DNA from: Schistosoma mansoni
Lineage: Eukaryota; Platyhelminthes; Trematoda; Strigeidida; Schistosomatidae
Length of the DNA: 64,000 nt
Direction: 5' to 3'
NCBI RefSeq assembly: GCF_000237925.1
Contig: NW_017386003.1
Span: 7,720-71,719 of the forward strand
Part shown: positions 46,388 to 59,900 of the stretch, piece after piece
How the letters are laid out: the number at the start of each line of letters is the position of its first letter
Position numbering within the stretch: the first letter of the stretch is position 1
The notes under the pieces: generated by a model
The model's input: the letters and a program-made list of their open reading frames with translations, nothing else
Told to the model about the DNA's origin: nothing
Database searches by the model: none
Program-made: the position numbers and the translations under genes

Positions 46388-46772
46388 TGTAAGGACGGCC
46401 CGTCGGTAGACTCTCGGAAGCCCTAAGAAGCCCAGGAAGAGCCGCAGACATTCCATCCAATCACGGCTAGGGGAATGTTCTAGAAATGCCAACGTGGAGC
46501 TTCTCCATTGGATGGATTAGTTTGATACCTATGTGCTTATTGGTTGACCTAAATGATAATTTACTTTCAGCCAAAAACTATAAATACACGAGATTTCTGT
46601 GCTATATTTTGACACTGTTTGGGGCAATAAACTTCCTGCTTACCAGTCTTTGTCTTCTCTCCTTTGCGACGTTTGCGGGTTCTATCGTTCAAGTAGTCGA
46701 GTAGTTCGCGGCATATTAAGAATCAAGGCTCTAGATATAACAACTTTCTATATGTATGTAAGAGTCTGGACA
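46388..46772 (+). mobile_element. Solo-LTR-like fossil
   Basis: A GC-richer block starting TGTAAGGACGG has a TATA box (CTATAAATA, 46578-46586) and AATAAA (46626-46631) spaced as in an LTR. No internal retrotransposon sequence lies beside it. Boundaries, especially the right end near CTGGACA, are approximate and no target-site duplication was confirmed. Confidence 0.45.
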
Positions 46773-47649
46773 TTTATTGACCTCATTAAAAATTAGGTTG
46801 GTCTATAAAAACAAATTGAACAACATGACTGAGTGCTGGATCAATCCAAGCACTTTACAGTGTGATTGATTCATTCTAAATTTCTCGCTTAGTACGCAGA
46901 AGTTAATGTAAGAAATGTCACACTGTCAAAATTTTTTGATTCAATTAGTATAGAAAGCTAAAGAAAAAGGTTATTCATAAGACGCTTTATATGATTATTA
47001 ATGCAACGAAGAAGTCAGGAGAAAAAAGTAACATTCAAACACAAAACTACGACGGAATATTAAATAGAAAGAAATTAATAACCATACAATATTGTAATAT
47101 CATATAATATTCTTACACCAAAAACTGTAAGTCTAAAGTCGGCTAATCTCAACATAAAACAACATCAATGTATTGATTATTCATTTTCATAATAGTAAAT
47201 TCTCACGTAGTAAACACAATCACACTGCTTACAATTAGTCAACACTCAGCTAACCATATAATATCACATCCAACATCATTCTACCTTCAACAACTATCCA
47301 AACATCACAGTCAGTATTCTTCAAAGAAACAGTATAATCAATGAAAAGTCACATACATGTTGAACACTCCAAAGTGTCCACAAAGTAATCAAAAAAGAGA
47401 AACAAGTACTCAACAGAAGAAAAATGTAACAAAACAAAAGGAACAAGGTTTCTGATCACAATTCTTCCACACTGGAACCACAAAAGGGCAACACGTCCAT
47501 GCCCATCTATTTATGCATACTGTATGTGAGTGTGTGTGTGTATGTGTACGTGTTTGTGTCCATATATAAATGCATGTATGTATGTGTGGATGCATGCCTT
47601 AACAGCCTATGTGTACAGATGGATAGTTGAATAGTCAGATATGCACGAA
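46773..47649. other. Intergenic, 3' of the kinase gene
   Basis: A+T-rich, with a (TG)n/(CA)n-like microsatellite near 47527-47590. No gene is supported. Confidence 0.5.
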
Positions 47650-47655
47650 TTTATT
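47650..47655 (-). terminator. Candidate poly(A) signal of PIP4K
   Basis: TTTATT on the plus strand is AATAAA on the minus strand, 126 bp beyond the stop codon. Confidence 0.4.
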
Positions 47656-47780
47656 TACAAACACATAGGAACTGGATACAGCAAACTATATACATACACA
47701 GTAAGATAGATAAATAGATAGAGAGAGGGAGAGAACGACGCGTACATTCATACACAAGTCTATAAGACTCCTCATTCTCC

Positions 47781-47959
47781 TCAGTCAATGCACTGTTCAA
47801 CAAATTCCAATAAACGACGACCGTAGAATTCCGGTTTCACAGAACCACCATCAGCACCATGTTTCACTGTTTTGTAAGTTTGCGCTGTACGTTTACGCAT
47901 CCCATAACGAGTTAGTATGTCGATAATAGCCACAAAATAAATCAGTGGATGAGGAGAAT
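47781..47959 (-). CDS. PIP4K: PIP4K terminal coding exon
   Basis: Acceptor TTTGACAG at its 5' side, phase 1 entry. Encodes [20 protein letters not shown], then [19 protein letters not shown] and a final [15 protein letters not shown] before TGA at 47783-47781. It ends close to the usual PIP4K C-terminus. Confidence 0.9.
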
Positions 47960-50900
47960 CTGTCAAACAACATCGAAAACAAGATAACACAACAACATGA
48001 TCCATATGGGTAGCAACATATTTCATCAATATATATATCACAAATCGTTACTATTGAAACAATGTCTGTCGTTCACTCACTTCACTCAAACATCTGTCAT
48101 TCAAACGACTTCAATTCGCTGCAACTTCACAAACCTACTTCTTGAATTACGTGTACCGTGTGCATGTGTACAGTTAGTCAACAACAAACAACAAACAATA
48201 AACGGTTATGACAAACACGAATCTCAGAGAACAATCGGATAAATACACATGGCAAAATATTCAATAGTCTACATCAAGAATATTCTCGTAACTTCCTATT
48301 ACACTGGACTTCAGGGAGTGCACGAAACAGTCTCGATACTGCTCACGTCTCATCTGTTCCTCTTTTAGAACGTTAACCGACTACAATTACTACCTCAATG
48401 TGATAGCCATGTTTCCTTACTGTGATGACCCTATCGAAATGTGTTGGTTCGGATAATTGTTCTACTAGCACTCATTCACTTATTCCACACAGGTCGGTTG
48501 CACCGTGATCACACTAAATCACTAACTCGAGATCCAACTACGAGGTTGGTTTCTCACCTGAATTCTACTAACATCACTGCACAAATATGATGTCAGGTTA
48601 TTCAAAAGAATAATAATAAATCCCGTCGATTTCTAACTTACACAGTACTAACCCAGTCAGTCTCAATGAAAATCTTCACATTCGACACATACTTTCTGTA
48701 CAAACGAGAATTAATGCTACACACACAGATAAAACCTTAAACATTATTATATATTTCATTCCAAAAATACAAACACAAAATCTCCTCTCACCAATTGAAC
48801 TTTTGATTCCATAATGTTCTAAAGTAGGATGCAATTCACCTGAGAATAATTGAGGTAGACATTCTGCACCAGGTGGACTATCGGGTGGGGTCAATTCACC
48901 TGAAACGATCCACAGAGAAAGTATACACAGAAAATCAAATCAACTATTGAACTGCATATTCGTCCGTCTCCAATTCTCATACAATCAACCAAACACTAGT
49001 CGATTCAGGTGATGCACAATCCGACCAACCACTCATAGATATACAGTAAATCACCTCGCATGCATGCATTCATATCAATCCAAATCGCCACAACTCAACT
49101 CTCATCAGCATTGTCAAAAAGGAACTAAACAAGAACTATCAGTATTTTCATAAACAAGAAAACAGATCACCGAGATCCCAATCTCAGGATCGACATTTTG
49201 TCGAGCCAATTCAGCACCTATAGTCACACAATATGGTCACTCAGCTGACCACAAAGATGAATTGCCAAAACCAAATCACTTTAACTGCACATTACCACCA
49301 CTAATCCATCCTCAACTACAGTCTCCAATCAACCACACAGGTCACTCAAACAGTCATTGATTTCACGTATCAAACAATCCCATCGATTCGTTTATTCACC
49401 ACTCTATCTACTTATCTATCTAACTATCCATCTTTCTTTCTTCCTCCCTTCCTTCCACTGTCAGGAGGCACCGAAGTATGCATTGATTACACCTATGATG
49501 ACATTAAGGCCACGTGAAATCGTCAAGAGCAGAACACGATACAAATTACCGTACTAATAATACACCAACGCACAACACATCCAGATCATCGTACATGCAC
49601 AACTACACACAAAAACAAACATGCATACTGAAAGTATGGAATATCATCGGAGAACCACTGAATCATTCCACTTGAGTTGGAAGGAAGTACATGATAAACA
49701 TTGTCTGTTTGCAGAGATTACACACATTACTAAGCAACGTCTTGCACCCGGAGAGATATGCACACATCCATTCAAAAATAAAAAACAATCACCACTTCAC
49801 AATAGTAATAACATTTCACCGCAATCAGTCTTAAAATAAATTCTCATCAAGTGTATCTATACACGTGTGCAGCATTGTTTGTTCAATCATGCACTCATAT
49901 TACAAACACACACACACACACGAAAATCAGGTGACAAATTCACCATTTGCAATTAACTCATTGTACAACTTGCATCAACAATCAATGTCATTTGGAGTTG
50001 CAGAAATCAATCTTATTCACACAACTTTCCGTTCGACAACACAAACCAGTCAGCCAGTCAGTCAGTCGATGAAATCCAACCACAATTAAAATGTTAATTA
50101 GTGCTAACACAGAGTAGACAGTCAAATTGAATTCGGTAATAACAAATGGAATAACACAACAATAACAATATCACACATACTTGTAGGGACTTGTGTATTA
50201 TTCTCTGGTATACTGATCCCGTCCTCCTCTTCATCGTCATCATCACCTGTGCTCGCATTCCCAGTCCCAAAGCCAACTCCGACACCACCAACACCACAAC
50301 TAGCAGCCTCAACAGCTGCTGACGAGCTCAGACCAAGCACAATACTCGATCTGGCCATCGACAAACGACCACATTGCCATTGTGAGCTAAGTGATCCCAG
50401 ACCGTCACCTGCAGACACCATCCTATCGTCGAAGCCCCGACTGTTAGGTTCCAACACACCACTATTACTACCACCACCACCTCCACCAACACCCGCACCC
50501 ACACATCCACCAACACTAGCACCACCAGTCCCTTCACCATCATCACCGGCATCCTCAAGTGAACTAGCCAGTGCAATCTCAGGATCATGCACCCCAATGA
50601 GAAGGCTGTAGTCGATCAAATTGTTCTCCTGTAAGAACTGTCACGAAGCAAAAGAGAAACGAATAAATAAAAACACAATCACAACATCATACATCACTAA
50701 ATAATCTAATACATTCGTGTCGAATGTCTACCGCAAACGCAAGGGAGACATCAACAATCAAATGCACATCATGTCAATCCATTCACTGAATACATTGATT
50801 AGCTATCCAACCAACTCTTATTCCCTGTGACACAACTCGGTCGTTCGACACTTGTTAGTGAGATCTCATTTCACAATATACACTACACTATCGACACAAC

Positions 50901-53900
50901 AATGATCGGTGTTCAAATACAATAGTTGCTCATTCATATTTAGAGCAGTAATCAAAAGTCACAGTTAGTTACCAAAACAAGATTATGGAAAAACTGTTCA
51001 TTACTAACTCAATGATAAACTACTATCAATTTATTATCACGACACATCCTCTCACTGCACTCATTATCGTCAACAAACACACAATAATCTGTGCGGTTGC
51101 AATAAACAACAAAACGATCAGATACTAGTAACTTACGACTATTCTCTACCCTCAATTCATATGTTTCTCAGCCGAAAAGTAAAACAGGACGAACTGATGA
51201 ACAGTATACTCGTCCCTTAATTGGTAGACACATATCTCGCCTTTTCCATAGGTGACGTAAGTTGACAAGAGCTAAACGAGAGTTTCGAACTCATTCAGAG
51301 ACTTAGTCAGACACCAGCCCATTAGCGCTGATCAGACTCCAAAGATAAATGAAGTTGTCGACGCGTCCGACAACTTCACTCCCTATTCTCACTTCAGGTG
51401 TTGACACAGGCCAGCCTGAAGCAACAATTTCCATTTACAGTGGGGAAACGCATCACAAACATCATGGCATTGTTAATCAGTGCTACCAAAAGACTCTACA
51501 TTTCATCAGCGTCTTCACCAAACGGGACTTTATCATCTGTGTATTCTAAGTCAATAAGTAAACATCCTGGTAGGAGACCGATTCACGAAAATTCAGACGA
51601 CCAGAACATTATTTCTAGCAGTAGGTCTATGATGAAATTAGACAAAAATGAAGACAGTGGACAGTCTTGCCATACACCATTTGAGGTTGCGAAATCAGAT
51701 GACAGTTCGCCATAAGCTCTGACTCGACTGGTAGTGTTCCAGTAAAGAGCCTTCATCACAAGGTTTATGCAGTTCTGAGGTACGTCTTTCAATGACAGAC
51801 ATTGCCACAGAACCTCTCGGTCTACAGAGTCAAATACTGCTCAAAGTCAAGGAAAACCATCACTGTCGGACGCCGATAAGCATGTTTGTGTTCTACAATC
51901 TAAGGAAAAGTCAATATATGGTCGATGTAGCCACAACCACGTTTCAAGTCAGTCTGGTTTTCTCGTATTTGCAGTTCACGAATCTTTCTTACGCCCCCGA
52001 TAATTATTCCGATTAGTAACATGGTAGTTAGGTTGAGTTTCAAAAACCGGTTCGCATAATGACACAGTAAATCAACGTAGCATAGCTGTTAGTTAACAAT
52101 AGTCTAGATATCCAAGTGTGACAAGGTGCATCAGGACGTGTTGAACCGATCTCATGCAAATTACACACATCAATGGTGGGAGACACGCAGGATAAAATCA
52201 ATTCTAAAATTAACTGCACGATTCCGATCACCTCCTATTCTCATGCATCGTACACCTCTCTACTCAAGGAAATGTTGACCACTGCACATATCCGCACACA
52301 TTGTGGCAACACACACACACACCGGTATTCATGATGATAATAATAGTAACGGTCGTAAAATCTCACATGATCAATGAGTGCGATCAAAAATTTTACGCAG
52401 CACTACAAACACGATTTAGGACGAAATAAAGAGTCCAGACACATCAACCGTTTCACGACTCAGCATACGACATACAAATATCCAAATCAAATTAAAAATA
52501 AATTACAACGGTACAACAACACTGAACACAATGTAGATATGCACTATTCATAGCTTCAATAATTCATACGTTAATAATGAAGACTGAAAATGTAGGTGTA
52601 GACAGTTGCAACACATCACACCATGTGCTACAACAAAACAGTACTCCTAGTAGTGTAATCGCGTCACACAACACACACACATTTCTTTCACGTGATGCAT
52701 GTGGATCAGCATCAGAATTGCGGAAACATAAACAAACACAACAACAAGAAGGAGAGAGGCGAAGTTTTCAAGGTCTCACTAAAATCATATTGATGAAACT
52801 ATGCACTCATCATTAGTGAAAAGAAGCGAACAAAGACAAAATAGAAAACAAAAGGTCAAGTTCATTCTCACCTTTCGATGTAATAGAAAGAAGAACAGAA
52901 CAATGGGAGCAAACTAATTGATAATTAGAAGACACAAATAAAGATATGAGGAACTCGAAAGCTCAGAATTTCAGGAGGAGACAAACAGTAGATGCTCCTG
53001 AGCCATCACACACAATTGTCAGTCATGTCAATCAAAGTCTCTGATCATGCGGATTCTAACCAGATAGTCTACACCCATTCACATCGCTCAGTCCAATTGT
53101 CAATCACTTCATGGACGGACGCCATGTTTTGGTTTGTCCACCACCAGCTTTACTTCAAACTACCCCTACACCCCACAACATCGTCTGTTGAGGTCGGTGG
53201 TGGTCGGACATACAAGTAGCGCATGTCCCAATCACCCAAGTTTATGCTGAAAACTAACAAAGCATTCAGTTGCATTCTTGACCTAGTACCATATCCTATC
53301 ACAGGCAATACTTACTCGGTACTCCCAAAATACACCAGCAATGCTTTCAAGACACCTACGATCAATTACTAGTAACCTATGAATGTCCTCTATTCTTAAT
53401 GGCCGTGTTTCACATCCAGAAAGTAGTACGGGGTGAAATGCTGCGCAGTAAACCCGGCCTTTGCTTAGCAGACGGATATCTCACCTGTGCAACAAGTTAA
53501 CCAAGTTGACAAAAGCCAATCCAGCTTTCTCGATTCGTGAAGAGACTTCGTCTCACATCACACCATCAGGACTCATGACACTTCTAAAACAAGTCAATTG
53601 GTCGATACATTCAACTACTTTAACCTCTATAATTAATTCAGGCACTGATGCTAACTAATCTCAAAGCAAATTCTAGCATTCAAAGAGGGAAACATCCCAT
53701 ATGTTTTTTCATTGTTTCTTAAGGTGGTTAGGTTACAAGGCTCCGTATTCTGTCAACGTCTTCACCAAACACAACTATATCATCCGCGTAGTCGGAGTCG
53801 AAAAAACAATCGCCTGGTAGAAGATCAATCCTTCAACAACCAGACGATGAATATGTTATCTCTGAAAGCATGTCCATGACAATGTTTAAGGAAAATATGT

Positions 53901-56900
53901 GAAACCAGACCGGTTATCTCCGACTTGCTCTCCATTAGCACAAGTTAGCTGTCGAAGTATTATTCAGCCTAATATTTTGGACACTATATTAGTTAAACTC
54001 GTTCACCTGTGATTGTCACAAGTATAAATGAAGACCAGTTGAACTCTTTCCCACTGTTCTGTCAGTCGATCCAATCAACTGAACTCAAAGTCAATAGTAA
54101 TCTCGACTTCTCCCGAGATTGTCACACTAATAGACGGATTCTTAACACTCATTTCATTGATAAGTCCGAACAGTTATCTACCGTTACCTATCGACGCTGA
54201 CTTTCCATCTACTATGCTTTCACTACTCACTCACCACTGCTCACAATCATACTCAATATGCACTATGAATCCAAACATGCTCAGTGGATTTGTACACACT
54301 GTCATAAACACCTCGCCTCTCCTACTACATTACGTGATATGAAATCTACTAAGCAAATCTCGTCAGGGTTTTGTGCGAAGTCAATGGTTCGTATGATAGT
54401 CAAGTCATTTACAAACCACAACTATCACCATATTATTGATTAATAATAACACATAACGAAAAACAGCACACTGTACTCTCGAATGACAATAACTGCAACT
54501 ATCCTCAATTAAAAACTTCCATCAAACAACACTGAACAACAACCCATCATAACAGTGACACACTAAAATCAACAGTAAGATCAACTAATCACATGAAAAT
54601 GAGGGGAGTAACTATCGCAATACAAGATGATTATGATGGTGACAAGTAATAGGAATGGTGATGAAGATGGCACTGTCAATTGTAGAAAAGTGCATCCTAA
54701 TGTGGAATTCACTGTCAAGAACAACATAAAACATATTCTTAACTCCTGTAAGATTTCGATCCTTTCTGAAGTACAAATGACATGACTACTTCAAGCGTAC
54801 ACAAACATTACATGTGGTCTTGTCTTATCGAAAGTAACGATTTAAATTTGAAACTCTCACACCACTACCAATCACAAACTCTACACACTTTCCAACAGAA
54901 TAAAAGCATCCGGTAAGTCAGTCAGTGGTCCTATTCATTCATTTCACAATTACACTTCTTTTACAACTGGTAGTATACACAGAATATAACTGCAAGACAC
55001 CTTCGAAAATACGTCACATATTTGAACAAATCAATCTACACAAAACCAACAATATTATAAGGGTAAAACACATGCATTATTCACTCAATCAATCAATCAA
55101 TCAAGCAAGCAAGCAAGCACCTACTTGTATATCACATTCCAGAGTACTTAACATTTTCTTTTTAGACTCTTCACCAATATGCATTTTGCACAAATCTGTG
55201 AGAAAATCTGCATCTTTCAGAGTCGGTAAAGGCTTCGACTATACAAATAATAACAAAAATAAACGAAAAAACAGAACAATTAATACAGAGTGAGGTGAAA
55301 CAATTCAAGGTATAAATGATTCACACTTACTCCGATCATTTAGTCTCAGTAGTCACTATGATTACGCACACACACACACGATTGGTGTACCTACTTCATT
55401 TGTTACTCTCCCGATCAAACGAAACTTTCTGTAACTTCAAAATGATAACCTACCAACTTGCAAGTATCGGTAACTGACACGCATCCCAGTGATTCATGTC
55501 AAACGAGACTATAACTCTTCCATAGTTGACAAAATGTGGAATAATTGAAGACTGAAATATCGATGGTCAATGAGAGTGGAGAAGACTCCAACACTATGTT
55601 AAATAGTGTCTGATATGACTACATGGAACATTTCTCATATTCAGGTCATCCACTTGGTCAATTCAGAACAACGATTTCCATGGATGAGTAGTATTGTCAA
55701 TACATTTTATCGATTCAACAATCACCAGTCTAACCAATAAATCATCTCGTAACACTCAATAACAGAACACAGATACAACTGACTCCATAAACAAACAGAT
55801 TTTATGCATGATTTAAACGGAGGTTAACACAAACAGTTCACAACACGGTCTTATTATTCCCATTGACAAGGATATTCAGATACCTGCTCCTTCCAATAAT
55901 CACAGTTGGTCAAACGATACAACGAATCAACAGACTCATCATCTCACCATACGTGTGTAATCGAAACTTCATTGGAATTTCACTCAGTCAACTATTACCA
56001 AGTGAACAGGTTATCATAACACAGATAATACACGTGTTCAGACACTGAGTATACCGTTATTAAGTCTACATTTCAACATCAACTTCCAAATCACATTCAT
56101 CAATACATGCTTCAAACCACCTCCCTCAATGGTCAGACGATAAGCTGAAACACTCAATATCACTGATAATTGTTTCAGTTCACCAACCAGCAAAGTCAAC
56201 TACTTAATGCCTCAAATCTTTGATCGAATCAGACTACACAGAGCATGTCTAATTGTAACTAATCATAATCTGGATAGAAGTCTACAAGTTTGTAAGTGGT
56301 AAGTACACTACTTCATCAGCAACGACTTGTTAGTATTGTGCTCAATAGAGAAAAACAACTAAACATTGAGGGATGAAACAATATCCAAACAAAAGTAGTC
56401 TTGTCAGTCACATTAAAATTCAGAAATTTAACGATCGAATGGAGTCGATCGAAAGACTTCAGAGCGTTGGCCTCATCCATACGACACATATCAAGCACCA
56501 AAAAATATTCGCCACGTGCATACACCTGTTCAAAATACCTGTCTACAATCAACAAGAATTAATATGTGTTTCTCTTTAAAATTGATCACATCTCCATTCA
56601 TAGATCATAGAAACAAAAAGGAGGTCAATCTAAGGACAAACTAATTCACACAACTGAATTCATGCTAACATCAAACCACGTTATTACTTAATTTTTCACG
56701 TCCGGCAATTGTAGACAAATGAACTCATTTCGGTAAGCCATGAAATCTCGTAAACAGCATACACACATCACCTAATGAAATAAAACACGTCATGTAACCT
56801 GTCTCAAAATAGACTCCCAACAGTTTCCATAACAAGTATCAAGTCTCAGAGTTAGTAAACACCACAATGGTGGATTGTCTGGGCAGAAAACTACTGAGGA

Positions 56901-59900
56901 CAGTTCCTGCGCCTACGGTAGCACACACGACATTCAAAGGTTCGCTCATCAGGACATCTGAAAAGTGTTGATTTACAGATCACAAATGGTGGAAAGTGTG
57001 AATTCCATAATAATACTATACAGTCACAAGAGTCCCGTTGTATTCTAGATATTCTGCATGAAGAATTGTGTGTCCTAGAAGCTACTTTATCTAAACCACC
57101 ATCTGAAATGGTTTGTAACAGCGGAATTCAAAAGTTATGAAGGGACATTGGACAGTTTGTTTAGTGAACCACAAATGAAGGTTGATGAACCCCTAACAAT
57201 GATTTTGACACTCACACTTACACCAGATAAGCCTTCAAAGAAAGTTACGACTTACGGTTTCGTTATCCTATTTACACATACATTCACTTTGACTACACAT
57301 CTCGTCTTCAATAGATGCCAACAAACTCAATCAATATCCACATCTCCACAGATTACTCAGTCGGTACAATGCCGACTTCCAAAAAGTTGTCGGTTATCCT
57401 TCACAACCCTCTTCAATCCATATCCAACCACACACGATCACATGAAACATTAAACCATCATCTTGAGTGATATGCACACGGTGTTGATGAGTGCGAACGC
57501 AGATGATGTGCCTGTTGAATGTCCGGATTCATTCCTAATTATCAAGTTCTTCAAGTAACAAAGTCAAAACGTCTCCATATTCTACAAGGACCGATTCACA
57601 TTAAATCATGATAACAGAGCACACATAATATCACCGATAAGAAGTCTCCTTTTTCGGCAAAATGACTAAGAAAAAAAGATCTACCATTCTCCATCAAGTG
57701 AAAGCACTGCATTTCCAGTCTGTCATCTACAACAAGAAGCGACAACTCAGTCACCTCAATTGTCCTCCCCTCGAAAACACATCGGAACCTGCTGTTCACT
57801 ACCTTCACACGATGCTCACACCAAAATACTTACCACTTCCAATAATGGAACCGAAACAGGATACATTCTATGCTTCACCATACAAATTCAACAATTAGAT
57901 TTTATTGGTTATTTGTACATTTCTACTTTGTTTACACTCAATCAGTGAATGGAATAATTGGTATCACAAAAACAAAAACCACAAACGAAATTAAATTCAA
58001 TACACATGATAATCATTCACAATGGTGATACGTTAAAACAGTGAGGAGGAGAGACAATACTAATATTTATGTTCAAATGCACAAATCCAAACACACAAGC
58101 ACGTTAAAATGAAGCGACACAAGGAGGAAAACAATGGCGTTAAGAAGGAAACAGGTGGTGCACAAATGTTACAAAGTACACAACAACAACAACAGCAACA
58201 TAATACGTTGTTTAAATATGGGCAGAGAAAGATGCAGAGAAAGATGTACACAACAATACGGCATGTACGGTGAAAGCCTGACACTATGTACAACAATCAT
58301 ATATTCATACATAGCTTGCACAGCAAATACCGTTGTTGTAAGTAGGAGATAAATAAATTCAATGTACTTTTGACCATTGTGGCAGTAATACCGACTGTTA
58401 GCAGATAAGACTACTACAAGCCAACAGGATGACAGCGATGATAATTAGTGCCAATTATAAATTGAAGTTATTTGTCGCTCAAGTGAATTTATCTAACAAG
58501 AGTAATAAGAAATGTAATCGATCAGTTGACTGAGTGGCAAAATCATCGGACAGTAGCCACACACAACAACCTTAGACAACAGATAGTGTTCATAGCTGAC
58601 GAATCATAATTTAGCAAATTGTATTTGCCTAATACTAGACACCAACGCGGTTCTGTATTTCATTCTCGTGTAAACAGTAAATTAACAGTCGGTTTGAGCC
58701 TCCAAACGAACGGTCCATTAAGTGTCCACAAGAATACTAACCATCGTGTCCTCACCTACGCTTCACTACTCCTTAGTTTTTCAATGAATCATAACTGTGT
58801 CTACTATATATGAACATCTGGCTTAATAGTTCACAAAACAGTGCCATCCTCCAACTAAACCCACTGCATTCTCGAGAGTCGGACAGTAAGTACCTTTACG
58901 TTTTATTCAAGATGCATGACCACAATGTTTCACTGAAATATGGATGTAATCACTCAGATGTATTCCCATAAACCATCAGTAGTTCACCTTTAATTCTGAC
59001 TTTTATTTCCTACGCATAAATCTATACTTAAATGTGGACTTATCACACTGATCATACAACAATTATAGAACATTATGAGCGTTAAACTCTGTATCAATTC
59101 GAAGGAATGTTTCATGTCCTTAACAAAGCCACACATACACATAAACACATCCATAGAAAACATTCTATCTGTGCAAACTCATTTCACATCATTATAACTT
59201 TAGTTATTCAATTGTGATTGGTCAATACGAATAACACCTAATACTACGCAATCAATAATTCTAGAATGTACTGACTATACAGTAAGACACTAAATACCAA
59301 CTACGCAACAGATCGTAGACATCTTGCACCATCATTTCACTGCTCCATGTGTTCACCCTACAAATAATCCACAAAACCATGCAGCCCTTAGATAAAACTT
59401 CATCTTCTATAACATCAATTTTAGCTCAAAAAATGACTACCTTACATACATTTCTGAAAATGACAAGTGATAATAGAAAAGCGATCGATATCAACTACTC
59501 TAACCATTTCTAACCAACTGTTCAGTCAAAAGACTTCAAGTAGTCCACAAATAGGAATCACATACAATCTCTTCATTGTACAGTACTAAACTCTGTCAAG
59601 CATAGGCTCCAATAGCATAAGCTATTTTATTGGTGAATAAAACTTCAAGACATATAACATGCAAAGTAATGTCGCATGCCAAAAAACATTCTATTGCACA
59701 TACATTTAACAATATAATCTGATAATACATATTTTCAAATTGTACAATTATATCACATTAGCGAAGGTGAACGGCAATTAGTTAACGATCATAGACAGTC
59801 ACACAGAAACATCAGTACTGCATTCTACACATTCCCTAGTCTCCGTATTTGTCATTATATACAACTTGCTTACGACAACACGGAGTTCCTGATCGGTCTT

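Noticed and set aside
50122-50611. Pro/Thr-rich plus-strand frame opposite the kinase exon
   Set aside because: It is the antisense shadow of the Gly/Ser-rich PIP4K exon.
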